Positions 1 through 10,210 of a DNA stretch of 64,000 nt are shown one piece after another; position 1 is the first letter of the stretch; every line of letters starts with the position of its first letter. Below the pieces are notes generated by a model that ran no database searches, was not told the origin of the DNA, and saw nothing but the letters and a program-made list of their open reading frames with translations. Origin of the DNA: Paragordius varius (lineage: Eukaryota; Nematomorpha); assembly GCA_964247055.1 (NCBI GenBank), contig OZ176051.1, forward strand, positions 12,214,001 to 12,278,000. The letters are read 5' to 3'. The position numbers and the translations under genes are program-made.

Positions 1-948
1 TCGTCTGCAAACCTTAAATTATTGATTGTTCTCCCTCCTATTTTTACTCCAATATTTTTACCGTCCAACTTCCTCATTATCATTTCTGTGCACATATTGA
101 ACAGATAAGGGGATAAGCTACACCCTTGTCTGACTCCATTCAAGATAGGTATTTCGTCTGTGTTCCCCGCTGATGTTCTAATAATCGCTCTTTGTTTTAC
201 ATAGAGAGAGCGAATCAATCTTATTAAGTGAGACGATACCCCTAGTAACTTTAATGTTTCCCACAAGGAGTCATAGTTGATTGAATCGAAGGCTTGTCTG
301 TAATCAATAAAACACATGTATAATTCTTTCTAGAACTCTTTTGATGTTTCCATTATCCTTCTCATGTTTGAGATATGGTTTCTTGTGCTTTTTCCCTTCA
401 TAAATCCGGCTTGATTTTCTGGTATTTCTGTCTGTATGATACTGTGCATCCTGTTTTGTATTACATTTAGTAAGACCTTACTAGCGTGGCTAATAAGAGA
501 TATGTTCCGATAGTTCTCGCATTGGAGTACATCCCTTTTTTGTATATTGGGAGATATACAGATGATGTCCAGTCGTTTGGCCACTCACATGTTTCCAACA
601 CCTTTTGACATAACTTGTGTAACGTTTCTACAAAAATAGCTTTTATGAACTCTATTGGGATATTGTCTAATCCCATCGCTTTGTTGTTAGGAATTTGTTT
701 TAAGGCTAATTCAACCTCTTCTCTTAATATATCTGGATCACGTTCTTCTTCTTTAATTGCAACACCTTTGCTTGAGGAACCTGATAGAGTTTTTGGGTGT
801 ATTCCTTCCATCTTCCTCGTACTTCTGTTTGTTTGCACAATATGGTGACATTCTCTGTTTTAATCTTTTGGGATGATATAAAAGGTTTATGAGTCATTTG
901 CTTCAGTTTCTGGAACATTGGTTGCATTAATCATTTTTTGTTATTTCC
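1..948 (-). mobile_element. RTE-type LINE, reverse transcriptase part (host copy, 3' portion)
   Basis: The minus strand encodes the linker and first half of a non-LTR retrotransposon reverse transcriptase. It matches the plus-strand copy at about 1,470-2,420 almost base for base. Minus-strand frames at 927-724, 838-467 and 584-330 carry the linker, the start of the RT palm and the stretch with QAGFMKGKSTRNHI. The reading frame is broken by frameshifts. Together with 3,175-4,320 this forms one minus-strand element, interrupted by the plus-strand element at 949-3,174, and it runs off the left edge of the window. Family assignment rests on the protein sequence (RTE/BovB-like elements, often annotated as craniofacial development protein 2-like). 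Confidence 0.85.
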
Positions 949-3174
949 ACACAATAGGAGGTTATACACATGGACCTCTCCATGTGGTAATAAGAATCAA
1001 ATTGATTACATAATATGTTCTCAAAAATGGAAATGCTCTATAATCGATACCAAAACAAGCAAAAGCAGCGATTGCTCTAGCGATCATGAACTTCTAATAA
1101 CTAAAATCAAACTTAAAATAATTAAAAATAAGGTTAAACAGATATACAGATATGACATTCGGAACATTCCAAATAGTTTTAGAACAGAAACCAAAGATAG
1201 ATTAGGAAGATTGGACAATGGATGTAGCTCAGAACAATTATGGGGAACGATAAAAATGTTGCTAATGAAGTGGCAAAAGAAAAAGTGCAGTGAGTAAAGA
1301 GGAAAGATAACAAAATATCTGAAAAGAGTATAGAGATAGCAGAAAAGAGGAGAAAAGCTAAATCAAGGGGTGATAATAAAATGGTAAAATTATATAACAA
1401 AGAATTTCAACGACAAACAAGGAAGGATTATGAAGACTTTCTTAATAAACAATGTCTGGAAGTGGATTTAAATAACAAAAAAGGATTAATGCAACCAATG
1501 TTCCAGAAACTGAAGCAAATGATTCATAAACCTTTTATATCATCACAAAAGATTAAAAAAGAGAATGGCACCATATTGTGCAAACAAACAGAAGTACGAG
1601 GAAGATGGAATACACCCAAAAACTCTATCAGGCTCCTCAAGCAAAGGTGTTGCAATTAACAGAAGAAGAACGTGATCCAGATATATTAAGAGAGGAGGTT
1701 GAATTAGCCTTAAAACAAATTCCAAACAACAAAGCGATGGGGTTAGACAATATCCCAATAGAGTTCATAAAAGCTATTCCTGTAGAAACGTTACACAAGT
1801 TATGTCAAAAGGTGTGGGAAACATGTGAGTGGCCAAACGACTGGACATCATCTGTATATCTCCCAATATACAAAAAAGGAGATGTACTCCAATGCGAGAA
1901 TTATCGGAACATATCTCTTATTAGCCACGCTAGTAAGGTCTTACTAAAAGTAATACAAAACAGAATGCACAGTATCATACAGACAGAAATACCAGAAAAT
2001 CAAGCCGGATTTATGAAGGGAAAAAGCACAAGAGACCATATCTCAAACATGAGAAGGATAATGGAAACATCAAAAGAGTTCCAGAAATAATTATACATGT
2101 GTTTTATTGATTACAGACAAGCATTCGATCCAAACTATGACTCCTTGTGGGAAACATTAAAGTTACTAGGGTTATCGTCTCACTTAATAAGATTGATTAG
2201 CTCTCTGTATGTAAAACAAAGAGCTATTATTATAACTCCAGCGGGGGACACAGACGAAATACCTATCTTGAAAGGAGTCAGACAAGGGTGTTGCTTATCC
2301 CCTTATCTGTTCAATATGTGCACAGAAATGATAATGAGGAAGTTGGATGGTAATAATATTGGAGTAAGAATAGGAGGAAGAACATTCAATAATTTAAGGT
2401 TTGCAGATGATACCACTCTTATAGCTGAAAGTGCAAATGATTTGAAGGAATTGATTGAAGAGATTCCAAAGGAAAGTTTGAGGTATGGTCTTAGGCTTAA
2501 TCCTAACAAAACCAAAATATTATGTACAGGAAAAAAGCCCACAATTATAATAGAAGGAGTACAAATAGAATATTTAAACAGTTGACGTTTTTGGGCGCAA
2601 TAATTTCAGAGGATAGGTCTTCAACTCCTGACATCAGAAAGAGAATAGGATTGGGTAGAGAAGCGATGACCATATTAAAGATTTGGAAAAACAAAAGCGT
2701 AGGAGTTGAAACCAAAAAAAGATTACTCTACTGTTTCGTTCTCCCGGTCAACACATATGGATGTGAAAGTTGGACTCTCAGAAAAAGGGACAAAGAAAGG
2801 CTCATGGCTTTTGAAAGGAGTTGCTGGCGTAGGATGCTAGGATACACCTGGAAGGATAAAATTTAGAATGAAAATCTAATTACAGAAATAAAACCTAAAA
2901 CAAACATCATGGAGATACTAAAAAGAAAGTTAACATATTTTGGTCATGTCATGCGATCGAACTCTCTGGAGAAAGATACAATGTGTGGGAAGGTAGAAGG
3001 GCAAAGGAAACGAGGCCGACCACCGATGAGGTGGTTGGATATGATAAAAGAAGAGACCAAAATGACACTGAAAGAGCTCAATATAGCGGTTATAGAAAAA
3101 AATGGAAAGAAATAGTTAAAACTATATCCAAAAAGTCGTTTACGACTTAGGAAAAACCAACCAACCCAACCAAT
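949..3174 (+). mobile_element. RTE-type LINE, 5'-truncated copy nested in another RTE
   Basis: This plus-strand LINE starts inside the endonuclease. Residues around NQIDYIICSQ and the catalytic-type SSDHELL lie at 975-1,100. A linker follows, then reverse transcriptase from about 1,660 to 2,585 with GVRQGCCLSPYLFN and the active-site FADD at about 2,399-2,410. A C-terminal region to 3,115 has YGCESWTL and RKRGRPPMRWLD, typical of the RTE tail. One stop (about 2,088) and at least one frameshift (near 2,580) break the frame, so it is inactive. The 3' end is a short CCAA-type tandem tail (3,150-3,174). It is inserted antisense into a near-identical element. The imperfect flanks resembling ATTCCA on both sides could be the target duplication. 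Confidence 0.88.
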
Positions 3175-4320
3175 TCCACTTCCAGACATTGTTTATTAAG
3201 AAAATCTTCATAATCCTTCCTTGTTTGTCGTTGAAATTCTTTGTTATATAATTTTACCATTTTATTATCATTAATTTAGCTTATGTACTCTTTTCTGCTA
3301 TCTCTATACTCTTTTCTGATATCGATTTGTTATCTTTCCTCTTTATCTTTTGCCACTTCATTAACAACATTTTTATCGTTCCCCATAATTGTTCTGAGCT
3401 ACATCCATTCAATCTTTCTAATCTATCTTTTGTTTCTGTTCTAAAACTATTTGGAATGTTCCGAATGTCATATCTGTATATCTGTTTAACCTTATTTTTA
3501 ATTATTTTAAGTTTGATTTTGGTTATTAGAAGCTCATGATCGCTAGAGCAATCGCTGCCTTTGCTTGTTTTGGTATCGATTATAGAGCTTTTCCATTTTT
3601 GAGGATTATTATGTAATTAATTTGATTTTTATATTTACCACATGGAGAGGTCCATGTGTATAACCTCCTATTGTGTTGTGGAAACCATGTGTTGGTTATT
3701 ATCATCTCATTTATTGATCAGTGCTTCCCCGGCCTCGTTTCGTTCTCCCAATCCATATGGCCCGACTATTGAATCTACTCTACCTCTACCAACTTTGCTG
3801 TTCCAATCCCCTCCTATGATAATCATATCTCCTTACTTCGTTTCATCCAAAACTATTTGCAACGTTGCATAAAAGTCCTCTATGTCTTCTTTGGGAGCGT
3901 TTGACGTAGGAGCATAGAATACTATGTATGTGAATTTAAGTGGCTTGGCATTCAGCCTAATACTCATGATTCTGGTTGTATATGGTGTATAACTAATGAG
4001 ACTTTTATTTAATTTGTTTTTTATTAATACTACAACGCCTTCAGATTTCTGGTCATCTCTCCCCGATCTTAACAATGTATAATTTTCGTTTTGTACTTTC
4101 GCGCTACCTTTTTGCTTGGTTTCCGTTAGACCCAGTATGTCTAAGTTCAATCTTTCCATTTCCTTTTCAATTATCACCTGTTTGGTTTCTGTTAAGGAAC
4201 GTATGTTCCAGGATCCAACTTTGAAAAGTCTTGTTAGGTTTATATAGTAGAACTATTTTTTGGCAGTAATAAACGAGGGTGGTTTGCCATTGCCTTCCCT
4301 CTCACTTACCCTCTTTACAA
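3175..4320 (-). mobile_element. RTE-type LINE, 5' part with AP endonuclease (host copy)
   Basis: The minus strand encodes the N-terminal apurinic-type endonuclease of the interrupted RTE element. It begins near 4,230 with a VGSWNIRSL motif. LGLTETKQKG (about 4,110-4,140) and a long open stretch to 3,833 follow, and the distal SSDHELL-type motif lies near 3,540. Upstream (4,245-4,320) is a 5' leader containing GGCAATGGCAAACCACC, a sequence commonly seen in RTE/BovB leaders. The segment stops at about 3,175, exactly where homology to the plus-strand copy reaches its position 1,465, and resumes at 948. That continuity shows one element split by another. It is inactivated by small indels and stops. 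Confidence 0.85.
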
Positions 4321-5860
4321 AAAAAATAAATTTCTAGAATTTTTAAAATTAAAGAGTAATCTTTATAAAGGTTGTTAATTTGGATAAATTATAAATATTA
4401 ATATTTCACTCTGTCTAGCAATCATAAAAGAAAAATATAAAGAAATTATGGCTAGGCTAGTAAAAATAAAATAATTAGGCACCAAGGAGTAGAGAGAAAA
4501 AAGGAGATATGTATAAAATTTTTTATGAATTATGTTATTTAAATTACATACTTGGCATACAAATAAAGAACTCTACAAAACAAAGAAAAAGAGTAATAAT
4601 TACTAAAAGAAAACATATTTTTAATATATTTATAGTATATAATAAAATAATACTCTCCTTGAATTTCTTGCCGCTTTCAATCACATGCATGAAATTATTT
4701 TATTAATGATTTATTGTGCTTCAAAAACATGAAATAATTTAAAAAGCATGCATATTATAAAAATATTTTTTGATGACTTAATCGACCGTATATATCGCAA
4801 AATTTCGGGTTTTTTGAGTTTATTTAAATAATACCCCAGTTAAAAAGGGGTCAAAAATTGACACTTAAAAACCCGGATTTGATTGATAATAGTTAAAAAC
4901 CAAACAAAAAAGTCAAAGAATTAACTTGATATGTTTAAGGAGCAACTTGAGATGTTTAAAGGCAAAGAAGTGTTAAAAGACACTCTTGAACAAATGATAT
5001 ATCAAAATTAAAATAAAAGTGCATATTATCTTCTTATATCACTCGTGGCCAAAAGTAACACGATAATCCTGATTCATCCTTTCAGAATATTTATATATCA
5101 TATGATGTTTGTGCACTGTGTAATATGCGCAAATTTTCATATGGAGTAATCAACACAAAAGAGTTTATATTTCTATATAACTTGAAAGGCCCAAAACTAA
5201 AAAGACCATTTATATATTAGTGCATTCCTGTAGAATGAACATATTTCAACTAAAAAAATTATCCTGCACTGTGTAAGCTAAGTTTTTGTGTTTTCTATGC
5301 ACAGTGCTTAGCGAAAGTAGTGAAATTTTTATGTTAGATACTACTTATATTTGTTGTTTAAAACTTCTATCACCTAAGATTTTATTATATCAGAAATGAT
5401 GCAAAACCCATATACAAAATTTGAAAAAAAATTAAAGACTCAAATTTTACATTATCTTAGACTAAATAGGTTGTAATGCAAAAAACGGATTGTTATGGCG
5501 CATTTACAATATGTACATCAATTTTCGTCACTTCAAATAATTGGCCAATTGACAATGAATATATGGCAAAAAGAACAAATTTCGTGATAACAATTTTTTC
5601 CTACCATGCGATCTAATTATTTAATTAAAAATTTATTTCACATTATATGTTATAATAAATTGACCAACATTAATGTGCATATTTTATTAAATAAAAATAC
5701 GATGGACCACCATCAAATTCGATCTACGGGACAAATAATTATATAATTACGATATTTTTAAGGAAGATAAATGTTGGATAATAATACATGCATATTAATA
5801 TAGTAGGTGTGGTCATTAATGGTGACATTTGTATTCCAACTTAATTGTCACTGAACTAAT
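4321..5860. other. Intergenic AT-rich stretch, one transposon-like patch
   Basis: No coding region is supported here. About 5,060-5,130 shares a pattern with 60,745-60,825 inside the hAT element of the right-hand gene (ATAATCCTGAT, then TCAGAATAT, then ACTGTGTAATAT). It is probably a decayed relative of that element, whose ends could not be found. Confidence 0.4.
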
Positions 5861-8800
5861 TTATTTTGTCTTATTAAACAGTTTGATAAAAGCAATCATT
5901 AAAATAAACATGCCAAAAACAGTTGCTAATAGAATCCAAGTCCAAAGGGAATTTGCTTTTTGTTGAGTTGCGTCCATCAAAATATTTGCCGATTGGAGTT
6001 TGTTTATGTTATGAGACTGTTGAAGGCTTGCTTCTTCAAGAACCTTTTTAAATAGATAAATAATTTTGTTTCACGATATTATTTTTATCACTAAAAGCTG
6101 TGGTGGGTTCATATTAAGGTTTTTATGGTTTTTCAAAATGTTTTAGTAATAATATTTAAACATATATAAAATTTGATATGCGAAATAAATCGGTGTAATT
6201 TAACCAACTTTTAGAACAAAAGAGGAATAAAGGTATGGATAAATGGAAAAATATTCTAGGATGTATAAATAAACGTTATAAAGAATTATAATTTGCAGTT
6301 GTTTTCAAAATAACTAAAAAAATGTCTGAAAAAAATCCTAACATCAATGCAATTAGTTTCATTTATGGAAATTTCAAAAATCGATATACAACGAACTAAA
6401 AATTAATTTTTAAAATTTTTTTATGTAATATATCAAAGCTCCAAATGTAGTTCGGGTTATTACATATTATATTAAATTTATCAAATTGTGCGCAAACTTC
6501 ATTTTATAATTTGTTTTTTGCATTTGAGGCTTGACTCAAAAAATTCATTGATTGCAAAGTTTTAGACATTTTCATAGGTAAAAAGTTTATGAGGTTGTGA
6601 AACAAAGTCATAAAATAAAATACATATTTTTGTTTATAATCCCCTATTTACATGTATCTTTCCATTTATACTTGTAAAGCATCATTTTAATAAATTAATA
6701 ATGGGATTTTTATTGTTGTTTTACGTAAACTTTTGCTTTTTCTCAATATATTTTTTCACTAAGTGTTTTAAGATTCGTACAGTAACCGCTATTTGGTGAC
6801 ATTTTTGATACTGATAAAGTGCAAAATAACTATTTGAATACAAGGCATTCAAATGTTTTATTGTCAAAAAAATTTATAAATATAATTTTGAATATACGAT
6901 GGTGGACCTTTATTACAAAAGGCACTTATATATGATTTAAACATATTTTTATCTTCTTAAAAAAAAATAAAATATTGTCTCTAATCCTCACTAAAGAAAT
7001 TTAATTTATTCACTGATTTTTATGAATCCAATATTATTCTGTTTTGTATAATAAGCCTTAGCTTTATATCTCAAATATCAATGGCTGTAATAAATAAATA
7101 TTTATAACCGCAATCCAAATGTCAACTTACGCCTGAGGAGGTAGATGTTAGACCTATAATAGAATGTAATCAATTGCACTGCCAATGAAATTTAATTTAT
7201 GGTATATATGCACATTTTTTCAAATTTCTATTAGTTTCCATAATTAATTTCAACTAGGAGATATGTTGAAAACTTATTTTACCCGCGTATAACTCGCTTA
7301 TAAACATTACAAAATAAAATAAATTAACTAAGATTTCAAATATATAAAGCGATGTTTAGGTCCATATTGTATCAATGATGCAGATATATTTTTGAAATAT
7401 TTAATTTTTCCCTTAATGAAAGAATAAACTTAACCTTTAATTGTAATAAAGTCCTTTTAGCGTCAATAGTTGATAGTGTTCAAATAAAATCGAAAAATTT
7501 CGATCTCAGTCACATTTACAGGCACAGTGTAAAAGCCTGACGTGTCTACAAATCCACTATAGAATTTAGAGAATTAAATAAATTTGTTTTTTAGGTAATA
7601 TATCATTAGTTTCCAGTGGGTATGAAAATAAGGATTTCGGTAATCAATGTGTTAAAACACATTATAATACTTTTCAGATTATGGGTTACCACACCTGTTC
7701 CACCGATTTGTGCAACGATATTGTGGATATCAATTTACTAAATAGAACAATCATTAATTCAAACGCATTATTCACTGACAATCTCCTCCAAGCTGGCCAA
7801 ACAACAACCACACAATTGAACGCTGGAAATGGAAATCAAGCAAGTTTACAAAAAGGTCAGGATGCCTCAAACATAGCTTTAACACCATTTATGCCAACAT
7901 TGGGAAATTATATTGTAATATTTGCTGTGTATTTAATAATGTTTTTAAACTGATTCAATGTTTGAAAAATGAATTTTATCGAAAAAATCAATGATAATTG
8001 TGCTTATAGAAAAATGCAGATTCTCGTTGCTTTAGATTACCGGGCTCATTAATTAAGAAAGAAAGTATTTCACCTTTTATGGTAATTATTGATACATATC
8101 GAAAATATTATATGCTAAATTTTTGGTGAAAGCTAAATTCATCATTGTTAAAAATATCTATATCGTTCTTAGGACGTAATTATTCCAAAAAATCTTAATA
8201 GTGTTTTTTTGTATGATAGACACCCTATTAATTTCCTTTATTTTGAAAAAGGAGGAATACCCTGGGCAGTTAATTCGTTGCTAATATACTTAACTTTGTG
8301 CTGAAATCCCATTAATTTTTATAACACATTTATTTTTTCCATTACACAATTAAATTTATCAATACTTAGGTATGTTAATCAAACACACTCATCATTTATT
8401 ACCTGATTATCTTTGCGAATAAATTGGCCAGCTAAATTAACATTGGATTTAAGATTTCCAACCAGGGTTGACATTTGATCCATAAGATCATCTTGCATCG
8501 TTTTGTGTGAACTTAATAAAATGTTTTTTTCATCACCACCAACATTCTCAATACTCGGGTTAGCTATGGCATTTGGATTTCCATTGGAATAAGATTTAGT
8601 TTTACCTAATATTAATAATTTTATATCGATTTTTTCCCAGTCTCCAATATGGTTTTGAGAATTAAAAATATTTATATTAATATAATCTTTATAATCAAAA
8701 TTATATAATTATAGTCTTTTAATATCATATAATTAGTTATAATAAATCAAATGGGGGTTAATGTTAAAAATAGATAATATTGTATAAATTTACTAAATTC

Positions 8801-10210
8801 TTCCAAAAAATGATTACATGAAGGTTTAGCGAAAATACGTTATGAGCACATATTCAAAAATTTAAATTACTTTAAAATGTGGTATAAAACAATTTTTTAG
8901 TGAATAAATAATCTGTAAGTAACAAATTAAAAAAAGATGGACCCATTTAACTAAATATGGTATTTCTCGATGAAAATTTTTGTTATATTAAATACGAAAA
9001 TTATTTTTTTAAAATATTTAACATTAAATATAAAGTATTTTCTGTTTCACCATTTGAAACTCTATATTTAAGAATTTTTCAATGGTATTGAGGATCAATT
9101 CAATATGCGTTATATAACTTGGTAGCAAATTTTGGCAGTTATTGATATAAAAAATTATCAGTTTGCATTAAATTAAGAAAACTAACCAAAGCTTAAACAG
9201 TAAAAGCTCTGTAAATTGATGATTTTTTCCAGATTCAATATAATATAAAAGCAAATAATTACATATTTTATTATTATAATTATTGGGTCTATTAATAATA
9301 CTACAAATGTAAATATGTTTGTTTATTCCAGATGCAATGATAATTTTTGGTAACGGTAAAAAAATCGACAAAAATTTTTAGCTGAAAAGCATTATAGTAA
9401 ATATACCTTAATGCATATAAGATATTAAGAGTGACCTGCATAAGGTTGATATTAAAAATACATCTAATATTGTAACTTTTGATGTTTATATTTATTGATA
9501 ATAAAAGAGAGTGTTTCAGAATTCCGTTTTAAAAGGTGTTTTCAATTTTGATTTCATTTTAAAATAAATTTTTTAAATTATCGCTTCTATCTTTTTATTA
9601 AATGGGTGTAAAAATATATAATAATAACAAAAAACGGCATATAAAATATGGACAAATTTTTAATAATTATAAAGCCAATTAGTAAAATCTATCGAATATT
9701 TTGCAAAAATTGTAAAAAATTATACTCCAAGTCGTCATAAAAACTTACATTCAAAGAGGCGTTTTCGTAATTCATTGGCCTGATCTTCAATACAACTCCG
9801 ATATAATGTGTTAACTTGTAACGATAAATCATTCGGTGGTTTTTTTAAAACATATTCTACATCAATGTTTGGCTCTTTCTATAATTAATTTATAAATGTA
9901 CATCTATAAAGGGTAGTGGAATAGCATCTGCTTTCAGCAGAGATCGTAAATACTGCAACTTTGTCTTGTATTCTATTAGATTATTGTTTAACGGTTGGCT
10001 GTTTAAAGCATAATTATATTGGTTAAAATACCTACAATGTAGATTGATTGGCCATATCAATTAAATAATTATCCAATGAATGAATATACTTAACTAAATT
10101 TATAAAATTACTGCTTTTAATTTCCAATTTGGATAGTTAGGTTCAGAAACCATATCTTCGCAAATATGACATAAACGCTTAAAATTTATTTCTGATCTTG
10201 ACATGGACAT
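5861..10210 (-). CDS. USE1: USE1, ER-resident Qc-type SNARE (6 exons, complete)
   Basis: Encodes vesicle transport protein USE1, an ER tail-anchored SNARE for Golgi-to-ER COPI vesicle fusion (with syntaxin-18, SEC20 and SEC22). Exons: 10210-10112, 10088-10036, 9998-9902, 9878-9749, 8605-8403, 6043-5861, giving 254 residues (human 259). The N terminus (MSMSRSEINFKRLC) matches the animal MAxSRLExNLxRLL start. NWKLKA joined to YIHSLDNYL aligns gap-free with human EWRLEKYVGALEDML. Exon 3 gives EYKTKLQYLRSLLKAD. The SNARE helix runs from KTMQDDLMDQM through IRKDNQ (human IKKDNQ) into the last exon, which ends in a TM anchor (WTWILLATVFGMFILMIAF) and a short lysine-containing tail. All junction phases agree. 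Three introns are only 23, 37 and 23 nt. Without them the frame looks broken, so an indel-ridden pseudogene is the alternative, but it would need three coincidences. Confidence 0.9.
6044..7470. other. USE1 last intron, AT-rich, no supported exon
   Basis: The missing 5' exons of the antisense Ly6 gene could lie here. One cysteine-bearing stretch at about 7,110-7,188 (ending ECNQLHCQ) resembles a Ly6 half but lacks splice sites that would join it. Confidence 0.35.
7522..7953 (+). CDS. Ly6/three-finger GPI-anchored protein, 3' exons (partial)
   Basis: C-terminal part of a Ly6/uPAR-fold surface protein. The main exon, 7595-7953, begins after TTTTTTAG. It encodes a stretch with a cysteine near residue 16, the family signature GYHTCSTDLCN, an Asn/Gln/Thr-rich linker and a hydrophobic end (NYIVIFAVYLIMFLN) fitting a GPI-attachment signal. 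A preceding small exon (about 7522-7543, AQCKSLT, after ATTTACAG) joins it through a 51-nt intron. The phases make a cysteine codon at the junction, giving QCKSLTC. The signal peptide and the N-terminal disulfide exons were not found. The gene lies on the opposite strand inside the last intron of USE1. The Ly6 call for the main exon is good; the small exon is a proposal. Confidence 0.65.
9879..9901 (-). other. 23-nt intron of USE1 (intron 3)
   Basis: Starts GTACAT and ends TTATAG on the minus strand, phase 0. It shares the core TTTATAAATT with intron 1. Reading through gives a stop after FIDVHL. Confidence 0.78.
9999..10035 (-). other. 37-nt intron of USE1 (intron 2)
   Basis: Starts GTAGGT and ends AAACAG on the minus strand. 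It is a phase-2 intron: TT plus C makes a phenylalanine codon. Removal avoids the TAG at the junction and opens the EYKTKLQYLRSLLKAD exon. Confidence 0.8.
10089..10111 (-). other. 23-nt intron of USE1 (intron 1)
   Basis: Starts GTAATT and ends TTAAG on the minus strand. Removing exactly these 23 nt joins tryptophan-lysine-leucine-lysine-alanine to YIHSLDNYL, restoring the frame and a gap-free match to the USE1 family. Read through, the frame meets a stop within the intron. Confidence 0.8.

Noticed and set aside
7110-7188. A Cys-containing stretch (ECNQLHCQ) as a Ly6 exon
   Set aside because: No donor precedes the in-frame stop and no phase-compatible junction to the supported Ly6 exon was found.
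5861-10210. Reading USE1 as a frameshifted pseudogene
   Set aside because: Removing three GT-AG segments restores frame, phase and a gap-free family alignment at all three sites, which random indels would not do.
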